Source: Gemmatimonadota bacterium
Lineage (GTDB): Bacteria > Gemmatimonadota > Gemmatimonadetes > Gemmatimonadales > Gemmatimonadaceae
Assembly: GCA_021299375.1 (NCBI GenBank)
Contig: JAJTGR010000027.1
Location: 1-64,000 of the forward strand
Length of the DNA: 64,000 nucleotides
Reading direction: 5' to 3'
Made by a program: the position numbers and the translations under genes. Within the stretch, counting starts at the first letter, position 1; each line of letters starts with the position of its first letter. Below the pieces are notes generated by a model. That model was not told the DNA's origin, did no database searches, and saw only the letters and a program-made list of their open reading frames with translations. Shown piece after piece: positions 52,072 to 61,190 of this stretch.

Positions 52072-52498
52072 TCAGCTCAGGACAGCGCTGAGGCGGATCC
52101 GCAGCCCCGGCAACACGGCACCACCATCGAGCGCACCCTCCTTACGGCTGGCGCCCTCTCGGCCATCGGCGAGGTGCATACGGGCCGTCCGGGATACCGG
52201 GTCGACGACCCATACGAGGTGTGTGCCGGCGCGCTGCCAATCGGCCACCGTGTCGCATACCTTGCCGGGACGCTCATCGGGTGACAGCAGTTCGACGACG
52301 AGATCGGGGGCACGTTCGGCGACGCGACGCGACGCGACGCGACGCGACGCCACGACGCGATCGACCGGCCGCGTCGTGGGTGGCCAGTGTGGCATGACTG
52401 ACGAAGGCTACGTCGGGGGCGTGCACGGTGTCGGGGCGGCGGTGGAGGGTGACGCCGGTTTCGCCGGCCGGCCCCCGACCTGACCTGGTGGCCTGCAC
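52072..52498 (-). pseudogene. Uma2-family gene remnant, truncated and frameshifted
   Basis: Two frames together give most of the Uma2 C-terminal half: 52498-~52350 reads 'GETGVTLHRRPDTVHAPDVA' and 'FVSHATL', and from ~52330 to 52072 a different frame reads 'ERAPDLVVELLSPDERPGKV' then 'WQRAGTHLVWVVDPVSRTAR' and 'LPGLRIRLS'. The frame changes inside six GACGC units (52321-52350). Seven or four units would rejoin the frames. The first ~50 residues of the family are missing; the remnant starts 27 bp after the SGNH gene stop in the same frame. Confidence 0.75.
52321..52350. repeat. Six-copy GACGC pentanucleotide repeat
   Basis: Six perfect GACGC units inside the Uma2 remnant. On the minus strand they encode V-A-S-R-R repeats in more than one frame. 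A change of one unit alters the reading frame. Confidence 0.95.
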
Positions 52499-52525
52499 AT
52501 GGTTGGCGCCACCCCGAGCGCGGCG

Positions 52526-53236
52526 CTACCGGGGCAATGCGAGCGCGGCGCGAATGCCCGTTTCGACCAGCGGTGCCATGACGCGATAGCCGGCTTCGTT
52601 GGGGTGTACGCCATCGTCGCCGTACTCGGCGCGCAGCCCCTGGCGCGCGTCGGCCATGGGCGTATGGAAGTCCACGAACACCGCGCCGCGCCGGGCCGCA
52701 TACTCACGGATCCAGGCGTTGAGCGCGACGATTTTCGGAGCCGGCTCGAGCCCCGGCTTCCACGGGTAGTCGAACACCGGGAGCACCGCGCAGAGTACCA
52801 CGCGGATGTCATTGGCCTGCGCCAGCTCGGTCATCGCCGCGAGGTTGTCCTGGATCATCGGCAGCGTGACGGGCCCCGTGTTGCCGGCAATGTCGTTGGT
52901 CCCGGCAAGGATCACCACCGCTGCTGGTCGCAGGGCGACGACATCCTGCCGGAAGCGCAGCAGCATCTGCGCGGTGGTCTGTCCGCTGATACCGCGCCCC
53001 ACGTACGATTTACCGGGAAACTGCACGGCGAAGTACCGGGCCCAGCCCTCGGTGATGGAGTTGCCCATGAACACCACGCGCTGCTCGCCCGGGCGCGGCG
53101 CTGCGAGCTCGGCGTTCAGGGTGCGATAGCGGCCGAGGTTGGCGAACTCGGAGGCCGAGATCGGTTGGGCGGCGAGCGGCGTGGCGAACAAGAGTGCGGA
53201 GAGCGCGGCAGCAGTGGTCGTGGCGGCTGAAGTCAT
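52526..53236 (-). CDS. SGNH/GDSL-family hydrolase
   Basis: 236 residues with a signal peptide ending 'FATPLAAQ'. SGNH blocks are complete: 'VVFMGNSITEGWA' (Ser), 'GRGISGQTTAQMLLRFRQ' (Gly), 'VVILAGTNDIAGN' (Asn) and 'YGDDGVHPNEAGYRVM' (Asp-x-x-His). It is a secreted esterase or acylhydrolase, closest in style to sialate or rhamnogalacturonan acetylesterase-like proteins, but the substrate cannot be told. ATG 53236 was chosen because the signal peptide begins there. Confidence 0.9.
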   Translation of the reverse strand: MTSAATTTAAALSALLFATPLAAQPISASEFANLGRYRTLNAELAAPRPGEQRVVFMGNSITEGWARYFAVQFPGKSYVGRGISGQTTAQMLLRFRQDVVALRPAAVVILAGTNDIAGNTGPVTLPMIQDNLAAMTELAQANDIRVVLCAVLPVFDYPWKPGLEPAPKIVALNAWIREYAARRGAVFVDFHTPMADARQGLRAEYGDDGVHPNEAGYRVMAPLVETGIRAALALPR

Positions 53237-53399
53237 GGCGGCGAAGGTGCCGTGCCGCTGGCCGTCCCACAAGCGGCACGGCGCGTGAGCACCGAGTGCA
53301 CACGTCACGCCTGTGGTCGCTGCCGCTGGTCGAGCGACCGCTCACCTGCGAGCCCGGAGTCGTTGTCCCGTACCGGGCGAATCGTTTTCTTTGCCCGCC

Positions 53400-54752
53400 A
53401 TGTCCCGCCGACTCGTGTCCTGGGTAGCCGCCCGCTGCCTGCGCTGGTTCTACCGCGCGCATCGCATCATGGGGCGCGAGCGGGTGCCGGCAACCGGTCC
53501 CGTGCTGCTGATCGGGAATCACCCGAACGACCTGCCGGACGTGATCGCCGGGCTGTCCACCACGACGCGGCCGGTGCGGTACATCGCCACGGTGTCGGTG
53601 ACGAGCTCCGCGGCGGCGCGGCGCACCTACGAGGCCATGGGGGTGATTCCGGTGGCCCGGGTGCGGGATGCCCGGGCCATGAAAGCGCGCGGGGTGGACA
53701 TGGTGGCGGTGAATGCCGCGGCGGCGGCGTTGGTGGTGCAGGCGCTGGCAGGCGGCGACGTGGTGGGGGTGTTCCCGGAAGGCGGCGTGCACGACGTGCC
53801 GGAAATCGGGCGACTTCGCACTGGTGTCGCTGATATGGTCCTTCGCTATCTGCATGCTGACGCAAAAAACGATGTCCATATCGTGCCGTTCGGCCTGCAG
53901 TATGAGGCGCCGCGGACACCGGGGAGCGATGTGATCGTTCAGGTGGGGGAGCCCTTCTCGCTTCGGGCGTGGTTGCAGAGCCAGCCCGCGGGCCAGACCG
54001 GCGCTGCGGCGCTGACGGCCCGCTTTCGCGAGGCGCTGCGCGCGGTTACCCGAAACGCCGCGACCTGGGAGGAGGGAACAACGCGGGACGAACTGGTGGC
54101 GGCCCGTGCCGCACAGCTGGCGCCGTGCGACCCACTTGCAGCCGCGCCCGCGCTGGTGGCACACGCGCAGCGGGTGGCCGCTGCCGCCCACGCCGACGGT
54201 CCGGGCCCGCATGCGGTTCGTCTCCGAACGGTGGCCCATTCCTTGGCCCGCGCCGTGGAGCGTGCCGGCGGCATTGGCACCTCGGCGCTCGACCACGCCC
54301 GACTGCTGTATGCGCTCGACCTGCAGCGACAGCCCGATCCCGTGCCGAGGGGGGCACCGTGGACGGGGCTGCCCGCCGCACTGATCGGCGGCGTGATGCA
54401 CGCGCCGGCGTGGTGGCTGGTCTGGCATCTGGCCCATCGGTCTGCGAAGGCCCGCGCCGACGTCGTGGCGCGCAGCTTCGTACCCGGGCTGTACATCATG
54501 GTGGCCTGGTATGGGCTGGTCACGCTCGCTGCCGCCGGCGCGCTGATGGCGTGGGGGCGCTCGCCGCTGTGGGCGCTGTTCCTGCTGGTGACGCTCCCGC
54601 GCTTCGGCGATCTGGCTATGGGGTGGCGGGCACGGTACCGGGCGTATCGTCTGGTGGCGCGTGTGCAGGGCTGGTCGACCCCGGAGCGGCAGGCGTTGTG
54701 CGCCGCCGCCGCTGCGCTGCGCGAGGCGTGGGAGGCCACGCCACTCGATTAG
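53400..54752 (+). CDS. PlsC-type acyltransferase with C-terminal membrane domain
   Basis: 450 residues, paralogous to 9298-10752. Motifs: 'LIGNHPNDLPDVIAG' (catalytic block with five residues between H and D), 'VVGVFPEGGVHDVPEIGRLR' and 'IVPFGLQYEAPRTPGSDVIV'. The C-terminal half has hydrophobic segments ('YIMVAWYGLVTLAAAGALMA' and the next 'SPLWALFLLVTLPRFGDLAM') followed by an Arg-rich helix, as in the paralog, but without GGTPN repeats. Probably a lysophospholipid or glycerol-phosphate acyltransferase at the inner membrane. Confidence 0.85.
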   Translation: MSRRLVSWVAARCLRWFYRAHRIMGRERVPATGPVLLIGNHPNDLPDVIAGLSTTTRPVRYIATVSVTSSAAARRTYEAMGVIPVARVRDARAMKARGVDMVAVNAAAAALVVQALAGGDVVGVFPEGGVHDVPEIGRLRTGVADMVLRYLHADAKNDVHIVPFGLQYEAPRTPGSDVIVQVGEPFSLRAWLQSQPAGQTGAAALTARFREALRAVTRNAATWEEGTTRDELVAARAAQLAPCDPLAAAPALVAHAQRVAAAAHADGPGPHAVRLRTVAHSLARAVERAGGIGTSALDHARLLYALDLQRQPDPVPRGAPWTGLPAALIGGVMHAPAWWLVWHLAHRSAKARADVVARSFVPGLYIMVAWYGLVTLAAAGALMAWGRSPLWALFLLVTLPRFGDLAMGWRARYRAYRLVARVQGWSTPERQALCAAAAALREAWEATPLD

Positions 54753-54825
54753 ACTGCCCGGGGCGCCGCCGGCGCAACGTGGCCGCGCCGCGACGACCCT
54801 CTTTTCTGGCAGATCCGCAGCAGGC

Positions 54826-56808
54826 ATGACCCTCATTTCCATCGGCAACGCCGGCGTGGATTTCGGCGCCACCGAGATCTTCCGCGACATCACCTTCACC
54901 GTGGCGGCGGGCGATCGCTGGGCGATCGTGGGGCGCAACGGCACCGGCAAAACAACCCTCGTGAAGCTGATCACGGGGGCGTTGTCGCCCACGCGCGGGA
55001 CGGTGGCCCGGTCGCCCGGACTGCGCGTGGCGCTGATGGACCAGCACCGGAAGTTCCCGGACGACCAGTCGCTGTGGGAGATCGTGGCCGATGCCTTCGG
55101 CGACCTGCGGGCGCTGGAGCACTCGCTGGCGGAGCAGGCGGCCAACCTCGAGCACGATCATAGCGAAGCAGCCATGGAGAAGTATGGCCGCGACCTCGAG
55201 CGCTTCGAGCGTGAGGGCGGTTACGAGATGGCCTCGAAGGTCGATGCAATCCTCATGGGCGTCGGCTTCGATCCGGCCATGGCGCGCATGACCCGCATCG
55301 GCACGCTGAGTGGGGGAGAGCGTGGGCGTGTGGCGCTGGCTCGGCAGCTGGCCACGCCGGCCGACATTCTGCTGCTCGACGAACCGACCAACCATCTCGA
55401 CCTCGACACGACGGCGTGGCTCGAGCAGTACCTCGCCACCACCGATCGCACGGTGCTGTGCATCAGCCACGACCGCGCATTCCTGAACGCGATGGCCGAC
55501 CACGTGCTGCACTTCGAGGGCGGGACGGCGTTCGCGTATACGGGGGGCTACGAAAGCTTCATCCAGCAGCGCGAGGAGCGGCGGCTCACGCAGCAGCGCC
55601 AGTTCGACCAGCAGCAGAAGAAGATCGCCGCCGAACAGGACTACATCGCGCGCAACCTGGCGGGGCAGAACACGCGCCAGGCCAAGGGGCGTCGCAAGCT
55701 GCTGGCGCGCATGCCGCGCATCTCCGCGCCCATCGGCGCCGACGGTGTGATGGCGCTGCGCCTCGATGCCGGCCATCGCAGTGGTGACCGGGTGATGGAG
55801 GCCAGGGATGTCGTGGTGGGGGTGCCGAGCCCCACTGGCCCGCGGGTGCTGGTGCGCGATGTGAGCGTGGTGCTCGAGCGCGGCGAGGTGGTGGCGCTGG
55901 TGGGGCCCAACGGCGCGGGCAAGAGCACGCTCATCAAGACGCTGCTGGGCGAACACCCGGCCATGGCAGGCGAGGTGAAGGTGGGCCCCAGCACCACGGT
56001 GGCGTACTACCGGCAGGACCTCGGGCACCTGCCGCTCGACACGACCATCTACGAGGCGATCGCCACGCAACGTCCGCTCTGGGAGCGGCGTCAGGTGCAG
56101 GGGCACCTCGGGCGCTTCGGCTTCAGTGGCGACGAGGTGCAGCGCACGGTGGGCACGCTTTCCGGCGGCGAGCGGGCGCGCGTGGCGATGGCGCTGCTCA
56201 CCCTGTCGACCAACAACCTGCTGATTCTCGACGAGCCCACGAATCATCTCGATGTCGAAAGCATCGAGGTGCTCGAGGACGCCGTCGAGGACTACGACGG
56301 GAGCGCGCTGATCGTGAGTCACGACCGGGCGGTGTTGCGGGGGCTGGCGACGCAGGTGTGGGAGCTGCACGACGAACAGCTCACGGTGTTTCCGGGCCCG
56401 TTCGTGGAGTGGGAAACCTTGCGCGCGGAGCGGCGCCGGCAGGCCGTGGGCGAGGCGCGGGCGGAATCGCAGCGGGAGGCGGAACGGGCGGCGCGGCAGC
56501 GCGAGAAAGCCGCGCACAAGACGGCGGTCGCGAACGGTGGCGCGCCGACCGGCGACGTGCGCAAGCTGCTGAAGGCGGCGGAGAAGGCACTGGCTGACGC
56601 CGAGCTGCGCGTGTCGACCATCGACGCGCGCATCGCGGAGCTGACGGCAGTCCTCGACGATACCTCGCTCTACGATACGCCGGCTGGAGTGCAGAAGGCG
56701 GTGGCGCTCGGCAAGCAGCTCGATGACGAGCGGGACCAGCTGGAGCAGGCCATGCACGAGTGGACGACGGCGGAGGAGTATCTGTCGTTGTTGCGCCGAG
56801 GGCACTGA
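54826..56808 (+). CDS. ABC-F family ATPase
   Basis: 660 residues, soluble, two ABC domains. NBD1: 'GRNGTGKTTLVKLI', 'LSGGERGRVALARQLA', 'LLLDEPTNHLDLDTTAWLEQ'. A linker with 'QQREERRLTQQRQFDQQQKK' forms the P-site-tRNA-interaction helices. NBD2: 'GPNGAGKSTLIKTL', 'LSGGERARVAMALL', 'LILDEPTNHLDVESIEVLED'. A charged C-terminal coiled coil (~550-655) resembles Uup. ABC-F proteins act on ribosomes rather than as transporters. ATG 54826 is preceded by GCAGG at weak spacing. Confidence 0.93.
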   Translation: MTLISIGNAGVDFGATEIFRDITFTVAAGDRWAIVGRNGTGKTTLVKLITGALSPTRGTVARSPGLRVALMDQHRKFPDDQSLWEIVADAFGDLRALEHSLAEQAANLEHDHSEAAMEKYGRDLERFEREGGYEMASKVDAILMGVGFDPAMARMTRIGTLSGGERGRVALARQLATPADILLLDEPTNHLDLDTTAWLEQYLATTDRTVLCISHDRAFLNAMADHVLHFEGGTAFAYTGGYESFIQQREERRLTQQRQFDQQQKKIAAEQDYIARNLAGQNTRQAKGRRKLLARMPRISAPIGADGVMALRLDAGHRSGDRVMEARDVVVGVPSPTGPRVLVRDVSVVLERGEVVALVGPNGAGKSTLIKTLLGEHPAMAGEVKVGPSTTVAYYRQDLGHLPLDTTIYEAIATQRPLWERRQVQGHLGRFGFSGDEVQRTVGTLSGGERARVAMALLTLSTNNLLILDEPTNHLDVESIEVLEDAVEDYDGSALIVSHDRAVLRGLATQVWELHDEQLTVFPGPFVEWETLRAERRRQAVGEARAESQREAERAARQREKAAHKTAVANGGAPTGDVRKLLKAAEKALADAELRVSTIDARIAELTAVLDDTSLYDTPAGVQKAVALGKQLDDERDQLEQAMHEWTTAEEYLSLLRRGH

Positions 56809-56825
56809 CGGGGCGTGGTCAGTGG

Positions 56826-56862
56826 AGAGGTTGAGAGGTTGAAAGGTTGAGAGGTTGAGAGG
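56826..56862. repeat. Four and a half 8-bp tandem repeats
   Basis: AGAGGTTG repeated four times (third copy AAAGGTTG) plus AGAGG, starting 18 bp after the ABC-F stop codon. It immediately precedes the 39-nt inverted repeat. Confidence 0.85.
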
Positions 56863-56876
56863 GTCAGACCTTACCT

Positions 56877-57004
56877 GATCACGCAGAGGCAAAGAGGCAG
56901 GGAGGCAACGACATCGATGGGTAGGCGTAGTTCCGATTCTTGCATTGACACGGCGCCAAACTCGTGATGTCGTTGCCTCTTTGCCTCCACGCTTCTGCGT
57001 GCTC
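56877..57004. repeat. Long inverted repeat with 39-nt arms
   Basis: Arms 56877-56915 and 56966-57004 are imperfect reverse complements sharing ends GA(T/G)CACGCAGA and GAGGCAACGACATC, with a 50-nt spacer. It occupies most of the gap between the ABC-F gene and the outer-membrane protein gene and is purine-biased. A similar purine-rich stem lies at 29585-29645. Confidence 0.8.
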
Positions 57005-57078
57005 GGTCAACCGCTTCTGTCTGTCATCTGACCCGGCCCGCCTGCAACTTCTGCCAGTCCAGCAGCGTAGAAGCTGCC

Positions 57079-59280
57079 ATGCCCTTCACCCTCCTCCGCC
57101 GTGTCACCGCTGCCGCCGCCGGTAGCGTTCTCATCAGCGCCTCGACGCTGGTGGCCCAGACCCCACTCCCGCTGCAGCGCCTGCTCGAGGACGCGAGCCG
57201 CCGGAACCGGCTTCCCGACAGCCTGATCTCGTACCGCGCGAATGTGGAAACCGAGGTGGCTGTCCTGCTTCGGCGCGAGGAGGGGACGGAGGCGGTGGCG
57301 GCCATCGAGCAGGTGGCTAGCGGTCTTCGCTGGAACAGGGCGGGGCAGTACGAGCAGCGTGTGACCGGGTACCGCGCCCAGCAGATCGGCGCCAACGTGT
57401 CGATGCTGTCGCTGTTCCAGACGGGGTGGCTCAATCCCGTGCTCTACGGGAATCGCCTGCGGATCCGGTCAAGCACGGGGGGCGGCAACCGGGGGCGACG
57501 CGGCAACCGGGCCGATGGCGCCGACACGCTGCCCGCGGTGCATCCACTCGCCACCGACCGCGATGGCTACTACCTGTACAGCGGCGGCGATACCGTGGTC
57601 ACCATGCGGGCTGGCGACCGCACCATTCCCATCGCGCACGTGCGGGTGCAGCCACGGCCCGGCATCACCCAGGACGTGGTGCTGTTCGATGGCGAAATGG
57701 ATCTCGATGCGTCGCGTGGGACACTGGTGCGGCTGCGGGGCTTCTTCGTGCGTACCCGGGGCGCCCGTTCCCTGATGGCGCGCACACTCGCCGATGCGGT
57801 GGCGTTCGTGGAGTACGAGAATGGCGAACGCTATGGTGCCTACTGGCTGCCGGCGCGGCAACGCATCGAATTGCAGGCCAACGTGCCGATGCTGGGCGAC
57901 GGCCGCGCCGTCATCCGCATCGCGTCGAGGTTCAGTGACATGCAGGTCAACGACACGACGCTCGAGGCCGAGACCCTGGCGCAGGCGGACTCGCTGCGGG
58001 CCCTCGCCCAGCGGCGGCTGACGTTCGCCTCGACCGATTCGCTCGCCCGCTTCGGCGCCTGGCGCAACACGCTCGGCAGCATCACCGAGGGGATGCACGC
58101 CGACGACTTCAACGACATTGCGCCCGACCGGTGGCGGCCAACGGGACGTCCGCGGTTTGACCTCGCCGCACCACGGGCCGCCGACGTGTTCCACTTCAAC
58201 CGCGTCGAGGGCGCGTTCACGGGCCTCGGGGCCAAGTGGTCGCTGCGCGACCTGGCGCCGGGCGTGGTGGTGCGCGTGAATGGCGGCTACGCCTGGAGCG
58301 AACAGACGGTGCGGGGCCGCGTATCGGCAGAGCGCGTGCGTGGCCCGTGGACGCTGGAGCTGCGCGGCGGTCGCTCGATGGACAACACGAACGATTTCCG
58401 GGTGCCGTTCGACTCCGGTAACTCGCTCGGCGCCGTGTTCGGCTCCCTCGATCCCTACGACTACGTCTCCCGAGCGGGCGCCACGGTGGCGGCGGTGCGG
58501 CGGGTCGGCTCGCGCACGGCGCTGGTGCGCACCGAGCTGGGGATCGGCGACGATCGCTATCGCCCCTCGCAATACGTGCGTGGGCCGTTCGGCGGCGGCG
58601 CGTACCGCGAAAACCGCGGCGTGGACGAAGGCAGCTACGTGCGCAGCGCGGCGCTCATCGAGTGGCATCCCGACAACAGTCCCGAATTCCTGAAGCCCGG
58701 CATGAGCGCGCGCCTCAGCTACGAACGGGGCGACGGTACCCTGTCCTGGCAACGTACCGAGCTGCGGATCACGGGGCGCCAGCCGATTGGGCCATTCGTG
58801 GCCTTGGCCCGCGGTGACATCGGGGTGGTCACGGGGGCGCGCATTCCGGCGCAGCAGCTCTTCGAGATGGGGCAGTACCAGAACCTGCCGGGCTATGCCG
58901 ACAAGGAGTTCGCGGGGTCGCGGGCGGCGGTGCTGCGGGCGTCGCTGCAGTACACGAGCCCGTTCCTGCGGAATCCCATTCGCCTCGGCCGCCAGCTGTG
59001 GCTGCCGGCCGTGGCGCCCGGGCTGAGCATGGGGGTGCAGGGCGGGTGGGCCGATGCGACGTCGGCCGCGGCGCGTTCGGCGATCGACCGCTTGAACCCG
59101 GCGTACGACCCGAGGTCGCCAGCGCAGTTCGTGCCGGTGTCACGCCCCACCGAGCGTGTACGGGCCAGTGTAACGGCGGGGCTGCGCTTTTTCGGCAACG
59201 CGCTGTTCCTCGGGGCGACGCGCCCGGTGGATCAGGCGGCCCCATGGACGGCGTTGGTGGGCTTTGGGCAGCCGTGGTAG
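57079..59280 (+). CDS. Predicted outer-membrane beta-barrel protein
   Basis: 733 residues with a signal peptide ending 'STLVAQ'. The first ~330 residues are a periplasmic-type domain with alternating strands. From ~370 on, alternating amphipathic strands and aromatic-flanked turns look like a beta-barrel, and 'MGQYQNLPGYADKEFAGSRA' resembles the 'RGY' loop of Omp85/FhaC and DUF5686-type proteins. The last residues 'TALVGFGQPW' end in an aromatic residue, as in many outer-membrane proteins. No family assignment is firm; a role in surface assembly or export is possible. Confidence 0.7.
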   Translation: MPFTLLRRVTAAAAGSVLISASTLVAQTPLPLQRLLEDASRRNRLPDSLISYRANVETEVAVLLRREEGTEAVAAIEQVASGLRWNRAGQYEQRVTGYRAQQIGANVSMLSLFQTGWLNPVLYGNRLRIRSSTGGGNRGRRGNRADGADTLPAVHPLATDRDGYYLYSGGDTVVTMRAGDRTIPIAHVRVQPRPGITQDVVLFDGEMDLDASRGTLVRLRGFFVRTRGARSLMARTLADAVAFVEYENGERYGAYWLPARQRIELQANVPMLGDGRAVIRIASRFSDMQVNDTTLEAETLAQADSLRALAQRRLTFASTDSLARFGAWRNTLGSITEGMHADDFNDIAPDRWRPTGRPRFDLAAPRAADVFHFNRVEGAFTGLGAKWSLRDLAPGVVVRVNGGYAWSEQTVRGRVSAERVRGPWTLELRGGRSMDNTNDFRVPFDSGNSLGAVFGSLDPYDYVSRAGATVAAVRRVGSRTALVRTELGIGDDRYRPSQYVRGPFGGGAYRENRGVDEGSYVRSAALIEWHPDNSPEFLKPGMSARLSYERGDGTLSWQRTELRITGRQPIGPFVALARGDIGVVTGARIPAQQLFEMGQYQNLPGYADKEFAGSRAAVLRASLQYTSPFLRNPIRLGRQLWLPAVAPGLSMGVQGGWADATSAAARSAIDRLNPAYDPRSPAQFVPVSRPTERVRASVTAGLRFFGNALFLGATRPVDQAAPWTALVGFGQPW

Positions 59281-59292
59281 GGCCACGGTGAC

Positions 59293-59811
59293 ATGCCCGT
59301 GCTGACGATGCGCCTGAAGCGCCACACCGATGGCGCCGTGTCGTTGAGTGGCACGCGCCGCGACGGCAGCGTGACGTGGCAGCGCCTCGAGGGGGCGACG
59401 GCGATGGTGATGCCACTGCACGATCTCACGCATTACGCGGTCGAAACGACGCTGGGGTTTTCCGGGGGATTCTACGGCTTGCTGGCCGAGGGCTGGGCCA
59501 TTCAGGACTTCGCGAAGCCGTGGCCGCGGGGGCCGATTCCCGACGAGGCGCGCGAGGTGGAGCTGATCGTGGGGTTCCTCGACGCCGAGCGGCGCGAGGG
59601 GGTGACGTGGAGTGAGGCGGAGTTCGCGCATCACGCGGCGCTGTTCATCGAGGCGGCGCGGGCGCGGGGCAAGGCGGTGCCGGACGGCGTGCGGCTGCCG
59701 ACGACCGCGGAGCTGGTGCAGGTGCGGGCGGTGCGCGACGACCTGCTGGCGTGCTGGGCGGCAGTGGAGCCCGGAGGTGAGCTGGTGCGGGAGTTCAGGG
59801 CGGGCGACTGA
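59293..59811 (+). CDS. Hypothetical protein
   Basis: 172 residues, cytosolic, acidic. 'SGTRRDGSVTWQRLEGATAM', 'LHDLTHYAVETTLGFSGGFY' and 'SEAEFAHHAALFIEAARARG' suggest an alpha/beta protein with a conserved His-D...H-Y segment that could bind a metal or ligand. No known family is recognised. It starts 12 bp after the barrel gene stop and may be in its operon. Confidence 0.68.
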   Translation: MPVLTMRLKRHTDGAVSLSGTRRDGSVTWQRLEGATAMVMPLHDLTHYAVETTLGFSGGFYGLLAEGWAIQDFAKPWPRGPIPDEAREVELIVGFLDAERREGVTWSEAEFAHHAALFIEAARARGKAVPDGVRLPTTAELVQVRAVRDDLLACWAAVEPGGELVREFRAGD

Positions 59812-59840
59812 GTGGGGAATGGCCCTGAGATCGATACATT

Positions 59841-61064
59841 GTGCGGATGGACGCTCAAGCCCATCTCCTGCCCAGCCGCCGTGAGTTCGCCGGCGACGAC
59901 CTGATCTTCACGCTCAACGGGCGGGCGCAGAAGCGCGCGGCCGAGGGGGTGCCGGTGATCAACGCGACCATCGGGGCGTTGTACGACGATACCGGCACGC
60001 TCGTCGTGTTGGACACGGTGATGGCGCAGTGGCAACAGCTCACGAGCGCCGAGATCGCGCCCTACGCGCCGATCGGGGGCGACCCCACGTATCTGCTCAA
60101 CCTTGTGCAGCGGCACTGGCCAGCGCTCACCTCCGTCGGCGTGGGCGTGGCCACACCAGGCGGCTCAGGGGCGCTGGCGCTGACGCTCAAGAACCTGCTC
60201 GAGCGGGGGCAGACCGTGCTGACGGTGGCTCCGTACTGGGGCCCGTACAGCACGCTCGCGGTGGAGGCGGGCATGTCGCTGGCCACCGTGCCGTATCCCG
60301 ACGTGCACACCGGGCTCGATCTGGGCGCCTGGGAGGCCGCCTGCCGCGATCTGCTCGACGCGCAGGGGCGCCTGGTGCTGTGGCTCAACGACCCGTGCCA
60401 CAATCCCACCGGGCGCAGCTTTGCCGCCGCCGATCGCCGCGCCCTCATGGACATGTTGCGCGACGTATCGAGTCAGGGGCCGGTGACGCTCATCCTCGAC
60501 CTGGCGTACCTGGATTACGCGCGCGATCCGCGCGAGGTGCGCGCCGCGCTCGACGAGTACGCGGCGTTCGCCGCCGAGGGCGCGGTGCTGGTGGGCGCGT
60601 GCCTGAGTCTCAGCAAGGCGTACACGCTGTACGGCGCGCGCGCCGGGGCGCTGGTGTTTCCGTGGTCCACCGATCGGGCGCTGCAGGCGGCGCTCGTCAC
60701 GAGCTGCCGCGGCACATGGAGCAACTGCGCGCGCGGGCCCATGAGTGTGCTCAATCGCATCAGCAAGGACCCGGCGCTGCAGGCGCGCCTCGAAGCGGAA
60801 CACGCGCAGTGGCGCACGCTGCTGGCCGAGCGCGCGCAGGCACTGGACGCGGCGCTCAAGGGCGAAGGGCTCGCGGGGTGTGCGTACGACGGCGGTTTCT
60901 TCGTGACGCTCGACGGCGGCGCGGACCCGTTTGCGACGTGCGAGCGGCTGCAGCAGCGCGACGTGTTCGTGGTGCCCATGCCCGAGGGGCTGCGAGTGGG
61001 CATCTGCGCCATGAAGGCCAGCGACGCGCCGCGCTTCGCGGCGGCCTATCGGGCGTCGCGGTAG
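59841..61064 (+). CDS. Class I/II (AspC/TyrB-like) aminotransferase
   Basis: 407 residues (401 if ATG 59847... is replaced by the second Met codon two residues on). PLP enzyme motifs: 'WLNDPCHNPTGRSF' (NPTG), 'LILDLAYLDYAR' (Asp and Tyr to the PLP ring) and 'LSLSKAYTLYGARAGALVF' with the Schiff-base Lys. The sequence 'FVVPMPEGLRVGICAM' holds the carboxylate-binding Arg. It resembles aspartate/aromatic aminotransferases; the exact substrate is not evident. It is 29 bp after the hypothetical gene and ends before a convergent small gene. Confidence 0.88.
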   Translation: MRMDAQAHLLPSRREFAGDDLIFTLNGRAQKRAAEGVPVINATIGALYDDTGTLVVLDTVMAQWQQLTSAEIAPYAPIGGDPTYLLNLVQRHWPALTSVGVGVATPGGSGALALTLKNLLERGQTVLTVAPYWGPYSTLAVEAGMSLATVPYPDVHTGLDLGAWEAACRDLLDAQGRLVLWLNDPCHNPTGRSFAAADRRALMDMLRDVSSQGPVTLILDLAYLDYARDPREVRAALDEYAAFAAEGAVLVGACLSLSKAYTLYGARAGALVFPWSTDRALQAALVTSCRGTWSNCARGPMSVLNRISKDPALQARLEAEHAQWRTLLAERAQALDAALKGEGLAGCAYDGGFFVTLDGGADPFATCERLQQRDVFVVPMPEGLRVGICAMKASDAPRFAAAYRASR

Positions 61065-61103
61065 CCCGGGTGCCGGGCCGCCGGTTGCGGCCAACGCGGG
61101 CCG

Positions 61104-61132
61104 GCGTGACGCGGGTCGTGCGAACGTCACGC
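61104..61132. terminator. Hairpin between convergent genes
   Basis: GCGTGACG at 61104-61111 pairs with CGTCACGC at 61125-61132 around a 13-nt loop, 40 bp after the aminotransferase stop and 59 bp from the end of the convergent gene. No T run follows. Confidence 0.5.
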
Positions 61133-61190
61133 ATGCACCGCCATGAGCGGCGGTGAGGCTGGTGGGCGGAAGCCGGATCCGACTCGGCGG

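Noticed and set aside
52319-52352. CRISPR-like array
   Set aside because: The units are 5 bp with no spacers; it is a simple tandem repeat. No CRISPR array or cas gene is in the window.
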